A DNA stretch of 64,000 nt, from contig JAHDYR010000062.1 of the NCBI GenBank assembly GCA_019828565.1, positions 1,116,001 to 1,180,000 on the forward strand, given 5' to 3'. Below are positions 47,998 to 57,861 of the stretch, one piece after another. Position 1 is the stretch's first letter. Every line of letters starts with the position of its first letter. The notes below the pieces were generated by a model. It did not search any database, was not told where the DNA came from, and worked only from the letters and a program-made list of their open reading frames with translations. Position numbers and translations under genes: made by a program. The DNA is from Carpediemonas membranifera (Eukaryota; Fornicata).

Positions 47998-48057
47998 GCC
48001 ATTTATGGTACAGTATGTAATAATACACCAGAGCACCCATCCGCTATAAATTTACAC

Positions 48058-49761
48058 TCACACGTCGATGCCGAGCCAGGACGTGACCATGCCCGATGTC
48101 GTGACGATGGCGAAGACGACGCCGACGATGATGACGAAGACTGGGATGGGCCAGAACGAGAAGATGTTCGTATAGGGTGTCTTGCCGGCCTTGTCGCCAT
48201 AGATCTTTTTGAGCTTGCGCTGAGAAGTAAGCTGAAGCAGCGGTGGGAAAATGAGGCAGAGCGCGAAGCCTGTGATGCCGCACACCTGAACGATCATCGT
48301 GAGGCAGCGGACGAAGGCAGCGATGAAGATGGGCGGGATGATGGCGAGGCAGCGGCAGGTGATGAGGACGAGCTTATAGTAGCGCCACTTGGGGTCCTTG
48401 ATCTTGCCGGGCATCAGCTCCATGATCATGAACGACAGCGTGATGGCGTTGAGGGGTGAGGACGACACGAGGCTGACTGCGGGGAACAGGATGATGAGCA
48501 TCGACACGAGGATGGGAATTATGGGCCGGGACCCCGAATCAGTCCAGGACTTGCCGTTCCACGTCGCCCAGTTCAACGAGGCCAGCGAGCGGGCGTTGGG
48601 GCCGAAGTACAGGGCGCAGATGACTGCGAGAGAGATGTAGAAGATGCAGGCAGTGGCGAGGACGCTACCGAACATGGTGTTGAGCCGCTTCTTGTTCCGC
48701 ACGGGCTGGAGGAGGACGGGGGCGGAATGGTGCATGACCTGCGAGAACACGGCGGCGGGGATGACCTTGGCAAGGCCGTTGAGGGAGAGCTTGAAGGCCG
48801 CCTGTGGGTAGTAGTACGGGATGCTCTGGTGGGCGTCGCCGTCATACGGACCGATGAAGAACGCCATGCCCGTGGTGAGGATCATGATCCCGAGCACAAG
48901 GTAGCGGAACACGGTGAAGACCATCTGGATGAGGGCCTGGTCGGACACCTCCATGAGGCCGAAGAACATGCTCGTGATCGTGAAGAGGACCATGAAGACG
49001 ACATATATCTCACTGCAGCCGAAGCGGTAGGAGCAGGGTTCGTTGCAGGTGATGCCCGAGAAGTAGTGGCTGCCGAAGAGCTCGAACACCTTCTGGGGCA
49101 CCCACAAGAAGTTGGACGTGAGGGAAGACGCGACGACGGAGGCGTAGCCCCACAGCGTGCTAAACAAGTAGATGATAACACAGAACTGGTAAACGAGGAA
49201 GCCCGTGTTGCCCATGAAGAGCTTGCAGAGCGAGGGGAGCTGGAGCACCTCCTCAGTTGGGATCGCGTAGTCGGGCTCAACTAGCGCGTCGACGACGGGA
49301 GCAAGGGTGGAGCCATCGGTGGTGTTGGCTGTCTCGGTTGGATCGGCCATCTCGCCGTCCTGGTAGAGCTGGGGCTCGTCGTTGTCGGCGGGTGGGGGTA
49401 CGTACGCCTGCTCGGTCTCCTGCTTGTCGTCTTCAAGGAGTGGCTTCTCGTCCTGGTCGCTGTCGGACGGACCGCTGTCGTTCTCAGCGGCAGTTGGAGT
49501 TTGGGTTGTACCGTTGGTCTGCTGGCGATGGCGCACAAGAGCCCAGCCTCTAGCGGTGGCCTCGTTGATCCAGAAGGTAGAAATACCACACAGGAGCGAG
49601 GCAAGCATCGTGATCAGCACAGACGTGCCGATTGACGCAGAGTTGAACACGATGGGCAAGGCAAGGACTCCAGTGCCTATCATGTAGTTGCAGGCCATCG
49701 AGTAGCCCCCTATAGCTGAAATAGTCTTCATTTTCTTCTCGCCCTTCTTCTCTTTCGCCAT
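48058..49761 (-). CDS. Amino acid transporter, AAAP/SLC38-like
   Basis: 567 residues from ATG 49761 (MAKEKKGEKKMKTIS). The open frame extends further upstream but without an ATG. Eleven hydrophobic helices begin with SMACNYMIGTGVLALPIVFN, the helix-1 GxG pattern of AAAP/APC carriers. A ~100-residue acidic, Ser/Gln-rich cytosolic loop sits between helices 2 and 3 (residues ~80-170), unusual for the family. Later helices include FMVLFTITSMFFGLMEVS, VFSQVMHHSAPVLLQPVRNK (family: FQ.SI..L...M), CIFYISLAVICALYFG and IIPILVSMLIILFPAVSLVS. It probably moves neutral or cationic amino acids across the plasma or vacuolar membrane. Confidence 0.82.
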   Translation of the reverse strand: MAKEKKGEKKMKTISAIGGYSMACNYMIGTGVLALPIVFNSASIGTSVLITMLASLLCGISTFWINEATARGWALVRHRQQTNGTTQTPTAAENDSGPSDSDQDEKPLLEDDKQETEQAYVPPPADNDEPQLYQDGEMADPTETANTTDGSTLAPVVDALVEPDYAIPTEEVLQLPSLCKLFMGNTGFLVYQFCVIIYLFSTLWGYASVVASSLTSNFLWVPQKVFELFGSHYFSGITCNEPCSYRFGCSEIYVVFMVLFTITSMFFGLMEVSDQALIQMVFTVFRYLVLGIMILTTGMAFFIGPYDGDAHQSIPYYYPQAAFKLSLNGLAKVIPAAVFSQVMHHSAPVLLQPVRNKKRLNTMFGSVLATACIFYISLAVICALYFGPNARSLASLNWATWNGKSWTDSGSRPIIPILVSMLIILFPAVSLVSSSPLNAITLSFMIMELMPGKIKDPKWRYYKLVLITCRCLAIIPPIFIAAFVRCLTMIVQVCGITGFALCLIFPPLLQLTSQRKLKKIYGDKAGKTPYTNIFSFWPIPVFVIIVGVVFAIVTTSGMVTSWLGIDV

Positions 49762-49988
49762 CTGTTTCGCCAGAGAAGCACGGGACGTTATACCTGGGTA
49801 AACTGCTCGTTGACCATTCGAGACCGCGATGTCAGTGTCCACAGGCAGGCAACGCGCCCCATGCTAATCTGCAGCCCAACTACCCTTCTGTCATGGCGAA
49901 ATCGTCATATTTGGCTCTCCCTAGCACAGCTGAGCCATCATCACAGATGCAACATCGTGACATCGTTGTTTCTTTACATCCCCCGTTC

Positions 49989-50897
49989 CTAAATCAGTAT
50001 AAACACCACTGAGACGTTGTCGTACGTGCCCTTAGCCAGCGCCTCCTTGACGAGCCCGTCGGCCACCGCCGCCGTCCGCTCGCCCACCGGATGCTCCTTG
50101 TGCTGTTCCAGAAGCTCCTCGGCCTTGGTGCAGGCCTCCTTGTCTGACATGGAGTCCCACAGACCGTCGCACGCGATGATGAGGAACTTGTCGGCGTCGG
50201 TGATGGTATGCACGGAGATGTCGGGCTCCGAGACGATCACCTCCTTCAAGAGGTGGTCTCCGAGGGCCCGGGTGACGGCGAGGATGCCGTTGACCCGGTT
50301 CATGGCGATAAAACCGCCGTTGTCCCGGATACGCTGTGCTTCGGCGGGGTCTTTGATGCGGTGATCTCTCGAGAGGCGGATGACTTCGCCGTTCGACCGG
50401 TAGAGCACCGCACGGGCATCACCCACGTTGGCAGTGTACAGCGTACCGCGGAAGTCCTGGCCTGCACCCTCCGGAGCCTCGCGGTTGAGGTAGCAGCAGA
50501 TGGCGGTGGTGCCAGTGAACATGATCTCGTTTTGCAGGATTTGGTCATCCGTGGTCGCCATGGTTGCCTTGAACGCCTCTTTGACAGGCTTTCTGTTGAC
50601 AGCAAGCTCCTTAGCGAAGTTCAAGTGGAGGTGCTGCTCGACGAATTTGGATGCGCTGTCGCCACCATGACCGTCATATACCGCGTAGAAACCTTGCTGC
50701 GGGTCTCCATTGAAGGGATCTGCTACAAGATGAGTATCTTCCTATGTGAGTTGTGGAAATGAAGACACAAACCATCTGGGTTAGGGCGCAAAATTAAAAG
50801 TACAAACAGTCCTCCGCCACTGGGGATTTTGATCCTCTGAAATGCCAGCTCCTTGCACACACACTGTAGTTGTTGTAGTCGTTTTTTGTGAGGCCAT
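49989..50897 (-). CDS. PP2C-type Ser/Thr phosphatase (PTC1-like) with a 3-nt microexon
   Basis: 281 residues. Exon 1 (50897-50808) encodes MASQKTTTTTTVCVQ to DQNPQWRRT. The microexon ATG (50775-50773) supplies one Met, and exon 3 (50741-49989) begins EDTHLVADPFNG. The splice product ...NPQWRRT-M-EDTH... matches the PTC1-type N-terminal motif (N..WRRTMED.H), whose Asp binds metal. Later motifs are FYAVYDGHGG, FTGTTAICCYL, ANVGDARAVLYR, AVTRALGDHLL, IIACDGLWDSMSD and YDNVSVVFILI, so all four metal ligands are present. Length is that of PTC1 (281 in yeast). GTGCAGTTTA lies ~45 bp upstream on the coding strand. Confidence 0.9.
50742..50807 (-). other. Two introns (32 and 31 bp) flanking a 3-nt exon
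   Basis: Intron 1, 50776-50807: GTTTGTACTT...CCCTAACCCAG. Exon ATG, 50775-50773. Intron 2, 50742-50772: GTTTGTGTC...AACTCACATAG. Both have this genome's 5' and 3' signals. Removing the whole 66 bp as one intron would also keep the frame but would delete the conserved Met of RRTMED. Confidence 0.8.
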
Positions 50898-51112
50898 CGT
50901 TCAATATTGACAAAGTTGAACCGAGGCCAATTATCTTGACATAAACTGCACCGGCAGCAGACCTGTGCCCTGCCAGAGGCACAGGAACGGCGTGGCAGCA
51001 CCATCGCATCACTGAAATGTGTTCTAGACCCCTTGTGAATCCACCCTCATCGGGACTGTCATTGTCACAGGGGCCATTCCAGCAAGCTACGATTTATCAA
51101 CAAGACCGCCCC

Positions 51113-53269
51113 TCAGGACTCCTCCTCTTCCATATCTCTGTACTCTGGCGGGATTCTGTCATCCCATTCGATGTCCCAGTCGACGGACAGCCTCATGGCG
51201 TCCACCAGACGTCTCCCCGCGGCAAGCATGGCCTTGGTCGGCTCCTCGGGCAGGGCGTTGACGACGTCCTCAAACATACCCGCGGGTACCCCCTCGAGCC
51301 GCCGGATAGCCTTCATCACTGCCGGAGTTGGCCCCTTAAACTGCACATCGCCAACAGAGAAGTCCACAGTGGCGCCAACAGCGCAGAATAAGGACCGCAC
51401 CACCCTAGTAGCGGCAGGACCGGTCATGGCGCTCGGCTGGAGCCACCCCGCCGCAATCCACTCCGCGGCGAAGAGCGCGATGACCGGACTCGTCGAGCAG
51501 GGCTCGATAAGCTTGGCAGCGTCCACAAAGGACTGCTCTGACGCCATAGCAGACACGGCCTCGCACCTGACGGCGACCCAGGCGTCCGTGTCGACTGGGA
51601 CTGAGTCGGGCAGGAGGTAGGGGTCGACCGTGACAGATCCGTAGGCCTGGTGGACGTCGGTCCAGTCCGTGGAGTCCTGCTCCCATGTCGCCCGGCATAC
51701 TCCGACCTTAAACTGCACAATTGGATGGCTGATTTTTGCAGCCTCGTCGATGAGCTTGATGAGGGCTCGGCCGGCCGACTGCATGTGGGCTGCAAGGCCA
51801 ACAGCGCCTGCCACGGTGTCTGCGTCACCTGTCTCGAGGGCGACGGTGAGGGTGGCCCGGACGACGGCCTCGGTGAGCACGCCAGCCAGCTGCGAGCGGA
51901 GGTCACCGTCGGCCTCCTTGTGGTGCAGGACGCCGGCCACGCCCGACCAGACGGACTCGAAGAGACTCATCGTCGCAGGGGCGCCCAGGGCCCCGTCGGC
52001 GGCACCCGCACTAAGTGCCGTCTTGACCATCTCGAGCAGGATCGACGCCAGCCTTATCCCGCCAGCCGGGTTCTCCGCGGCATAGGCTCTGTACGTGGCC
52101 TTGAGGCCGGACATGGCAAGAGAGCCGCGGTCAGCGACGGCCTCGATGATGTCAGCAGTGTCGGTCGACGATTCGGGGATCACAGATTTGAACATGATAT
52201 CTGCCAGCCGCGAGTCAGGATACGCCGCATATATCGACAGTAAATCAGCCAGTGGGAGTACATCGTACAGATTGATTCGCCGCAGCCCGGCGACGCTCTC
52301 AATCAGCCCCACGGCCTTGACCCGGACAGAGCGGCTCCCGTCCCTGCATCTGGGCAGGAGCATCGCCAGCGACGGCCGCACGATGGGCACGATGAGCGGT
52401 TGGCCCAGGAGCGTCGTCACCGCGGCCAGGGCGGCCGACCGTACGCTCGGGACAGAGTCGGATGCGAGTCGGACAATCGTGGTGACAAGCTTGGCGCCGA
52501 CAGCGGCGGGCAGGGCCTCGTAGTAGACCGCGAGGGCGGGTGCCAGTGCCCTGACGGCGGCTGCCCTGACGGCGGGCACTGGGTCGAGGAGAAGGGCGAC
52601 CAGCGTGTCCCGCTGCATGTTGAGCAGGTCGGCGTCCTCCTCGTCGATCAGAGGGAAGGCGTCCCCGAGTAGGGTGGCGACACGCTTCCTGGCGAGTGGC
52701 GCCGCGGCTGTGGCGTGGGGGATGACCGTCGGGCGGTAGATATCGGTCAGGAGGGCGTCCACACCCTTGGAACTGCGTGAGGCAACGGCGAAGGCAATTA
52801 CTGCCCTGCATGCGTTTGCTGTGCGGTTGTCCTCAGCGAGAACGGCGCCCTTGGCGAAGAACCGCAACATGGGGCCAACGCTGACGTCGTTCGCATGCGC
52901 TGCGAGGTAGACAGCGGTAATGTTACCAGCAGAAGAGGGATCCTTGAGCAGCATCGTGCGGAGGCCTGTGGTGGCGCAGGCCTCACGGTAGCCGCCGCAT
53001 TCGATGAGCGTTGTCAGGAACCGGCGCCCAGCTGGAATCTTTGCTACATCAGGCATAGAGCATGCGGCTAAAAGAATGCCGTTTGTTTGTGTGAACTCCT
53101 CCTCGTCGAGTTCTTCATCATCTATGAACGAAAGTGTCTCTACAATCTTTGGCAGGCCTCGGATGTCCTTCTGGGTTATCTTTGGAGCTAAGTTACCGGA
53201 TACACGCATCAAAAGCTGCAGCGCATCGGCCCGAGGATCGTTCTGCTGTGTCGCTGGCCTTCGCGCCAT
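51113..53269 (-). CDS. HEAT-repeat protein, condensin II subunit G2-like
   Basis: 718 residues from ATG 53269 (MARRPATQQNDPRADALQLL). Built of HEAT repeats: LLLDPVPAVRAAAVRALAPA, LASDSVPSVRSAALAAVTTL, LPRCRDGSRSVRVKAVGLIE. The stretch after these (VAGLRRINLYDVLPLADLLS, then YPDSRLADIMFKSVIPES) follows CAP-G2 (KA..FW.I...E.LL..L..DS..VA..I..L.....P). CAP-G2 is a non-SMC subunit of condensin II in chromosome compaction. Animal CAP-G2 is longer (~1,140). A generic HEAT scaffold is the alternative. Two exact TTAAACTGCAC 11-mers fall inside the coding sequence, on the plus strand. Confidence 0.6.
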   Translation of the reverse strand: MARRPATQQNDPRADALQLLMRVSGNLAPKITQKDIRGLPKIVETLSFIDDEELDEEEFTQTNGILLAACSMPDVAKIPAGRRFLTTLIECGGYREACATTGLRTMLLKDPSSAGNITAVYLAAHANDVSVGPMLRFFAKGAVLAEDNRTANACRAVIAFAVASRSSKGVDALLTDIYRPTVIPHATAAAPLARKRVATLLGDAFPLIDEEDADLLNMQRDTLVALLLDPVPAVRAAAVRALAPALAVYYEALPAAVGAKLVTTIVRLASDSVPSVRSAALAAVTTLLGQPLIVPIVRPSLAMLLPRCRDGSRSVRVKAVGLIESVAGLRRINLYDVLPLADLLSIYAAYPDSRLADIMFKSVIPESSTDTADIIEAVADRGSLAMSGLKATYRAYAAENPAGGIRLASILLEMVKTALSAGAADGALGAPATMSLFESVWSGVAGVLHHKEADGDLRSQLAGVLTEAVVRATLTVALETGDADTVAGAVGLAAHMQSAGRALIKLIDEAAKISHPIVQFKVGVCRATWEQDSTDWTDVHQAYGSVTVDPYLLPDSVPVDTDAWVAVRCEAVSAMASEQSFVDAAKLIEPCSTSPVIALFAAEWIAAGWLQPSAMTGPAATRVVRSLFCAVGATVDFSVGDVQFKGPTPAVMKAIRRLEGVPAGMFEDVVNALPEEPTKAMLAAGRRLVDAMRLSVDWDIEWDDRIPPEYRDMEEEES

Positions 53270-53849
53270 CGTTTTGAGGAAAAATGTGCAGAATATGATC
53301 CTCATCTTGTGGTATTTAGAGGACTGAACAGTTCAGTCTGACGGCCCACCTGTCGTACACCAGAAGGGTAGCGGACATGAGGGCGTCGGCGATGGTAAGA
53401 GCGACGGTTCTGGGCGGGATCTTGGTTCTCGCTCCAGCAGAAGCTAGGAATGCGGCAGCTTTGGACTCAACAATTCTAATCCTGCGCGGCACACTACCTC
53501 CACTCGCCCACTTCAGCCCTCGTCTGTACCATCTGGCTTTCGTGCTTTCAGTCGTCGGTCTGCACGAAAAGATGCGTCGTCTGTCGTCCATCGCCTGTGT
53601 CGAACGCTGCTGTCTTCTTTCGCGTCTGTGCTCGTCTGTTACGCGCTCATCTGTCGTCCATTGCCGGCGTCTGAAGCTCATGACGTCGTCGTCGTCGTCG
53701 TCTGTTGTGAGAGACACTAGTGGTGGAAAGCGGTTGTAGCTGGTAGCAAAGACGCTTTGTGTTGTATGATGCTGGTTTCTTGTGTTTTGAGGGATGCTGC
53801 TAGCTGATGAACCCTGAAATGATCGATGCAGGCAGCTCAATAGACTCCG

Positions 53850-54467
53850 ATGCCTTCCAAGATATGCACGGTGAAGGCTTCCGTTAACAAGGCCATTGGC
53901 GAGATTAACGGTGGAGGCGATAACAACGCGCCGCGGCGAGGAAACCTTGAACCCGGCATGCGTTCTTTCACGCAGGCTAAGTACACATTCACTTGCCTGC
54001 TTGCGTGCGTCTCTGCATCTGCGCACGCGTTGACCCCACCGAGGACGGTCAACCTGTTCGACCAGGAGGTCCTCAAGCAGATCGTCAGCATTGCTCAGCA
54101 AAAGGTGTCGAAGGCAAAGGCAGCGGATCGGTGCAGGTGGATTGGCGACCTGGCGATGTGGAGGGACCCTGACATAACCCCACTCGTCGAGGACTTCGTC
54201 ACAGCTTATAGCTACCTTGGCTTGTGCAAGCCATTTGACACCTGGTTGGGTGAGTACTCCACAGCCACCCGGGTCTGGCTCTCGCGCGCGTCACCCGGGT
54301 ACCTGACCCGTCTTCGTGCTGGAATAGAACGGGTGCGTCCGCTCCTCCATGATCGGCCGGGTGTTCGACAGGATTTTCTCCACACCCTAGGCGAGCTCGA
54401 CACTGAGGTTGCCGCCATAGCCGCCGATCATGGCAGGTATCATCCTCAAATACATGCATCGCCCTAG
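53850..54467 (+). CDS. Fanzor-element upstream frame, copy B
   Basis: 205 residues, same start, length and TAG as 3424-4041. Most residues are identical to copy A, but two short clusters differ: IVSIAQQKVSKAK versus IVSIAKGRETKAK, and YSYLGLCKPFDTWLG versus YSYPCLAAPFQSWLG. It remains open, so selection or recent origin has kept it intact even though the downstream nuclease frame is broken. As in copy A, it is in frame with the nuclease across the TAG at 54465-54467. Confidence 0.6.
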   Translation: MPSKICTVKASVNKAIGEINGGGDNNAPRRGNLEPGMRSFTQAKYTFTCLLACVSASAHALTPPRTVNLFDQEVLKQIVSIAQQKVSKAKAADRCRWIGDLAMWRDPDITPLVEDFVTAYSYLGLCKPFDTWLGEYSTATRVWLSRASPGYLTRLRAGIERVRPLLHDRPGVRQDFLHTLGELDTEVAAIAADHGRYHPQIHASP

Positions 54468-54476
54468 GGGCAACGG

Positions 54477-55753
54477 GTGGGTCGCACTGATACCGTGGCC
54501 GAGGCCCTTGTCGGCGTGCTGTCGTGCGTCACGCGCATGAGTGCTGCAGTGACCAAGCTGGTCACACTCACTCGTGCCGTGAACCTCGAGCTCAGTCAGG
54601 CCCTGCCAGAGCCGAAGCTCGTCCCGTTCGTGCCGATGGCACCGGTCAGGCCTGGGTTCATGACCCTCGAGCGCGGAGTAACAGCGCTCACCCCAGCGAT
54701 GAAGAGACGCCTGCGTGTGCACGTGAATTGGTCAGCAACCAAGAATTTGACCGACGAGCAGGTTGATAGATACGAGCGTGATCACGGCGACATCACCAAG
54801 CTCCGCAGAGTGCTCTCTGTGAAGACTGACGGGGTCTCTGCTGCTGTGAAGGTTTGGGTGGGTCGCGAGAAATACCGTGGCGGTCGGGTGGCTGACCGGC
54901 CCACGTACAAAAAAGGTAGCAGCAACAAACGGGCTCGGCTCGGTCAGGATGACGCCGAGGCTACTCCTGCCCCGGACATTCAAGCTCTCATGGGCTTCGA
55001 CCCTGGTGCTCGGTCGCTGGGCGGCTACACGATCCGCCGCCCAGACGGGCATAGTGTATCTGGCGTACTCGCTAAGTGTGGCTACACTGCCACCCCCTCT
55101 TTCCGCGTGAATATGAGCGCAGCATCGTTCAAAACGACAAGTCTAGAGGCTCTCAAACAGTCGATTAGGTTTGTCCATGAGAATATCGTTCAGATCATCA
55201 ACGAGGGGACGAGAAAGTGTTTCCGCCGTGCGACTTTTGCCAATCACTGTATGCGCCTGAAGCACTTCGCCCGGGCTGGACGTCAACTCCTGGATGATCT
55301 CGGCGGGCGCCCCCGGAGCCCATTCATCTCGAAGTCGCGTATGGGGCTGCACTGTTCGGTTCCGCCGGCACTCCCTCCTGTGCACCGTACCGCCACTTTG
55401 CTCGAGCACTTCCTGGCATAATGCTCCGGCACAACGTCGTCGTGAGTGTCACGATGGTCTCGGAATTCCGCACTTCCATCGTGTGCCCATACTGCAAAGC
55501 ACACTTCAGACGTGTGGTGCACACACACCGCACCATGCTCTGCCAGAATCCCGCGTGCGAGGGAGCTCCATGGCGCGTTGAACGGCTACGTCGGCATCCC
55601 GAGCAGAGAGACATACTTCTCAATCTCTCTCACCGAGATAAGAGCGCCAGCGAGAACATCCTTTGGTGCACCTTCGATGCAACTTCAGATCAGATAGAGC
55701 AATCTCCTTTCCACTACGACTCCCAGAGAGGTGCTCTTCCTCGCTATCATTAA
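54477..55753 (+). pseudogene. Fanzor nuclease, copy B (frameshifted)
   Basis: Same protein as 4051-5328 but split. The RuvC-I part (MGFDPGARSLGG) is in the first frame, which runs to 55421. The second-Glu segment MVSEFRTSIVCPYC, the zinc ribbon and HRDKSASENIL are in another frame (55421-55753). The shift is in a C run near 55310: six C in copy A, five in copy B. Another patch of change is YERDHGDI preceded by VDR instead of VAE. Unless corrected by frameshifting, copy B cannot make an active nuclease, though its 3' RNA could still be transcribed and used in trans. Confidence 0.85.
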
Positions 55754-55878
55754 CTTGCTAAGTTGAGCAAGCACGCGCTGCAGCGCGCGTGATATGCTGC
55801 GCATGATTGATAGAGTATGATGAACCACACTGCGATCCTGATGCTGCTTGGATCACTGTGTGTTTTGGACTCAACAAT
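55754..55878 (+). ncRNA. Candidate Fanzor guide-RNA scaffold, copy B
   Basis: The three hairpins of copy A are repeated unchanged: CTTGCT/AGCAAG at 55754-55771, CACGCGC/GCGCGTG at 55772-55791 and ATGC/GCAT at 55794-55804. The region then runs to the right core at 55878. The adjoining flank, which would supply the guide, differs from that of copy A. No transcript evidence is available. Confidence 0.4.
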
Positions 55879-55897
55879 TCTATCCTGCGCGGCACAC
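55868..55897 (+). repeat. Left-end remnant abutting the right end of Fanzor copy B
   Basis: GACTCAACAATTCTATCC followed by TGCGCGGCACAC, matching the element's left end (53464-53494) except for one missing A. The right end of copy B therefore runs into a second left end in the same orientation. Confidence 0.7.
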
Positions 55898-56017
55898 ACA
55901 TCTCTCGATCGCCCAGTGGAGCTCTGGGGGCGACAAATAGCAAGAAATGGCCGAAATATCACTGCCCACGGGTTCGAAACCCGAGCCTACCAGCCAGATC
56001 GACACCCCATCGAAGCT

Positions 56018-57667
56018 TTACACAGATCCCTTCGTCTTGCCCATGACGCTGCTCATCTCGAGCTGCCGCGACTCGAGCCAGTCCCCCATATCTTCTCCCC
56101 TAGTAATCCGCTCCATCGCCTCAACCACGGACGCGCTGCCCCTCGCGATGCCCAGCTTGATCCGGGCCACGTCGATGTTCTTCGGGGCGAGGTCCTCCTC
56201 GTCGGCGGGGGCGGCGCTCTCGGCCTTGGCAGTGACCGCGCACACGTAGTTCTCCTCGAAGAACTGCACGCTCTGGTCGAACTGCCCGATAGACGACAGC
56301 AGCTCGCCCATCTGCCCGGCCGCCTGCCGGCTATGTGCTGTCGACTTTGACGCGGGCGGGGGCATTGCTGAGTCGGTGCGGAGGTCGTCTGTGGTCAGTG
56401 GGTCGTCCTTGCGGGTGACGGTGACGCCGATGGTGGGGGGCGCGATGCCCTCCTCGGGGACGTCCTGGGGCCCCTTCTCATCCTTCTCAGCCTCCTTATG
56501 CTCTGCGGTGTCGTGAGTGAGCTCGTAGAACCTCTGCAGGTGCACCACAGCGGTGTCGATGTCCGCGATGCCCCGGAACAGCGAGGAGAGCTCGCCCAGC
56601 GCAGTGCCCTCGGCGTGGATGTCGTTGCATGCATTGGCGATGGATAGGAATGCTGTGAGATGCCTAGCAGCCTTGCGGGGCATCCCCAGGCGGCGGTATG
56701 TGACACCGAGCACGTGGAGGCACTGCCCCTCTTCCTGCTTCAGCGCCAGTCCCTGTGCCAGACTCAGAGCCCGCTGCATGATCGGCAGCAGCACCCTATC
56801 AGCGTCCTCGGTGCCCGATCGTGTCGCCACGCCTGGTCCGGTCGTCATCATCCCATCGTACTGCTTCATCGTGTTGATCGATGGAGTCGCGGTCACGCCA
56901 GGGTTGGTCGGGTTGATCCCAGCCGCCTCAGCCTGCGTGCCAAGGCTGTCATCATCAGCCTCCTCCGACCGCTCGGACATCATGACAAACTTTCTGGGGA
57001 CCTTGCCTTCTGAAAGCTGGGCCCCGTACGTGAGGTACGTGTGGATGAGATGGGCGTTGCAGTCGTTCAGGTCTGCCCGAGCGATGCGGTGGGTGCCGTC
57101 AACAGAAGTCGTGTTTCCGGTCGAGAGCGCCTCCTCGCCGTTGGCCTGGAATTGCTCGAATGCCTCACATGCCAGACGCAGGCGCCCGAGGGTCTCAAGC
57201 GTGGTGCCCATCCTGAAGTGAGCAACGGCTCTTATAACGATGTCGTTGCTCCTCTCCGCGATCTGCACGGCCCGGTCAGCGTAGTACAGGGCCAGCGGGG
57301 GGCGGAAGGATGCGATCTCCTCCTCGGTATCTGTATCAAGCGGCGCACAGAAGTGGGTGGTGCTCTCAGGGGCGAAGGGCGTGGCGAGCACGGGGTGCTG
57401 CAGGAAGAGGGAGGAGAGGGTTGAGCAGGCCTCAAACATATCGCCTGTGCGGCCTTTCGTGCTTGCAGTGTCGATCTTAATGAAAAGGTCGCGGATTTGA
57501 GATAGTTCATCCTCTGGGAGGCCAAGGGTCGTCGTATCGCAGTACTGTGCGGGGCGCTGAAGCTTGTACGCGGGCTGCTCGTCGTGGATGAGATGGAAGA
57601 ACTCGATAAACCCATCAATGCAGCCTGCACGGAAAATAGAGCTGCACAAGTCGATTCGTTGCTGCAT
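56018..57667 (-). CDS. TPR protein, TTC29-like (tentative)
   Basis: 549 residues from ATG 57667. The N-terminal motif CSSIFRAGCIDGFIEFFHLI resembles the TTC29 opening (L...GF..SF..LF.LIH). TPR units include PPLALYYADRAVQIAERSND, VAHFRMGTTLETLGRLRLAC, GQCLHVLGVTYRRLGMPRKA and EGTALGELSSLFRGIADIDT. A Lys/Glu-rich linker and a C-terminal TPR (QMGELLSSIGQFDQSVQFFE) follow. TTC29 is an axonemal protein needed for flagellar motility, so the match fits the IFT70-bearing genome. Another TPR protein of the kinesin-light-chain type is possible. Confidence 0.55.
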   Translation of the reverse strand: MQQRIDLCSSIFRAGCIDGFIEFFHLIHDEQPAYKLQRPAQYCDTTTLGLPEDELSQIRDLFIKIDTASTKGRTGDMFEACSTLSSLFLQHPVLATPFAPESTTHFCAPLDTDTEEEIASFRPPLALYYADRAVQIAERSNDIVIRAVAHFRMGTTLETLGRLRLACEAFEQFQANGEEALSTGNTTSVDGTHRIARADLNDCNAHLIHTYLTYGAQLSEGKVPRKFVMMSERSEEADDDSLGTQAEAAGINPTNPGVTATPSINTMKQYDGMMTTGPGVATRSGTEDADRVLLPIMQRALSLAQGLALKQEEGQCLHVLGVTYRRLGMPRKAARHLTAFLSIANACNDIHAEGTALGELSSLFRGIADIDTAVVHLQRFYELTHDTAEHKEAEKDEKGPQDVPEEGIAPPTIGVTVTRKDDPLTTDDLRTDSAMPPPASKSTAHSRQAAGQMGELLSSIGQFDQSVQFFEENYVCAVTAKAESAAPADEEDLAPKNIDVARIKLGIARGSASVVEAMERITRGEDMGDWLESRQLEMSSVMGKTKGSV

Positions 57668-57861
57668 TGTACAGTTTGTGTCTTTTCAAATATTTCGAGA
57701 AGCAGCAGAATATGCCATCGCCAACTGATCGCTGTGGGGCCACTACAGCTTGCAGGCTGCATCCAGGAATGGCAGATGTGCGGATGATACGGCGCCAAGT
57801 TCGGGCATTCTCATCGATAGCTTCAACCACACATCCCAAGAAACGATAAACTTTACTCGCC

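Larger units (their letters stand above)
53464..55878 (+). mobile_element. Fanzor transposable element, copy B
   Basis: Second copy of the element at 3140-5453, bounded by the same GACTCAACAAT core (53464-53474 and 55868-55878). It differs from A by a 108-bp longer 5' leader with a GTC microsatellite (53687-53703), a 5-nt deletion before the first ATG, a 1-nt deletion in a C tract and scattered substitutions. The first bases after the right core repeat the left-end sequence (TCTATCCTGCGCGGCACAC), so a second partial copy abuts it. It lies 195 bp upstream of the condensin-like gene start. Confidence 0.85.

Noticed and set aside
49762-49793. 32-bp intron upstream of the amino-acid transporter ATG
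   Set aside because: GTATAACG...GAAACAG keeps frame with an upstream ATG but lacks the CTNAY..AG end; the internal ATG 49761 is sufficient.
53316-54101. Minus-strand open frame across the left part of Fanzor copy B
   Set aside because: Overlaps the conserved plus-strand element frame and microsatellite; the Asp run comes from the GTC repeat.
55960-55995. tRNA T-arm-like sequence GGGTTCGAAACCCG
   Set aside because: No acceptor, D or anticodon stems can be paired around it on either strand.
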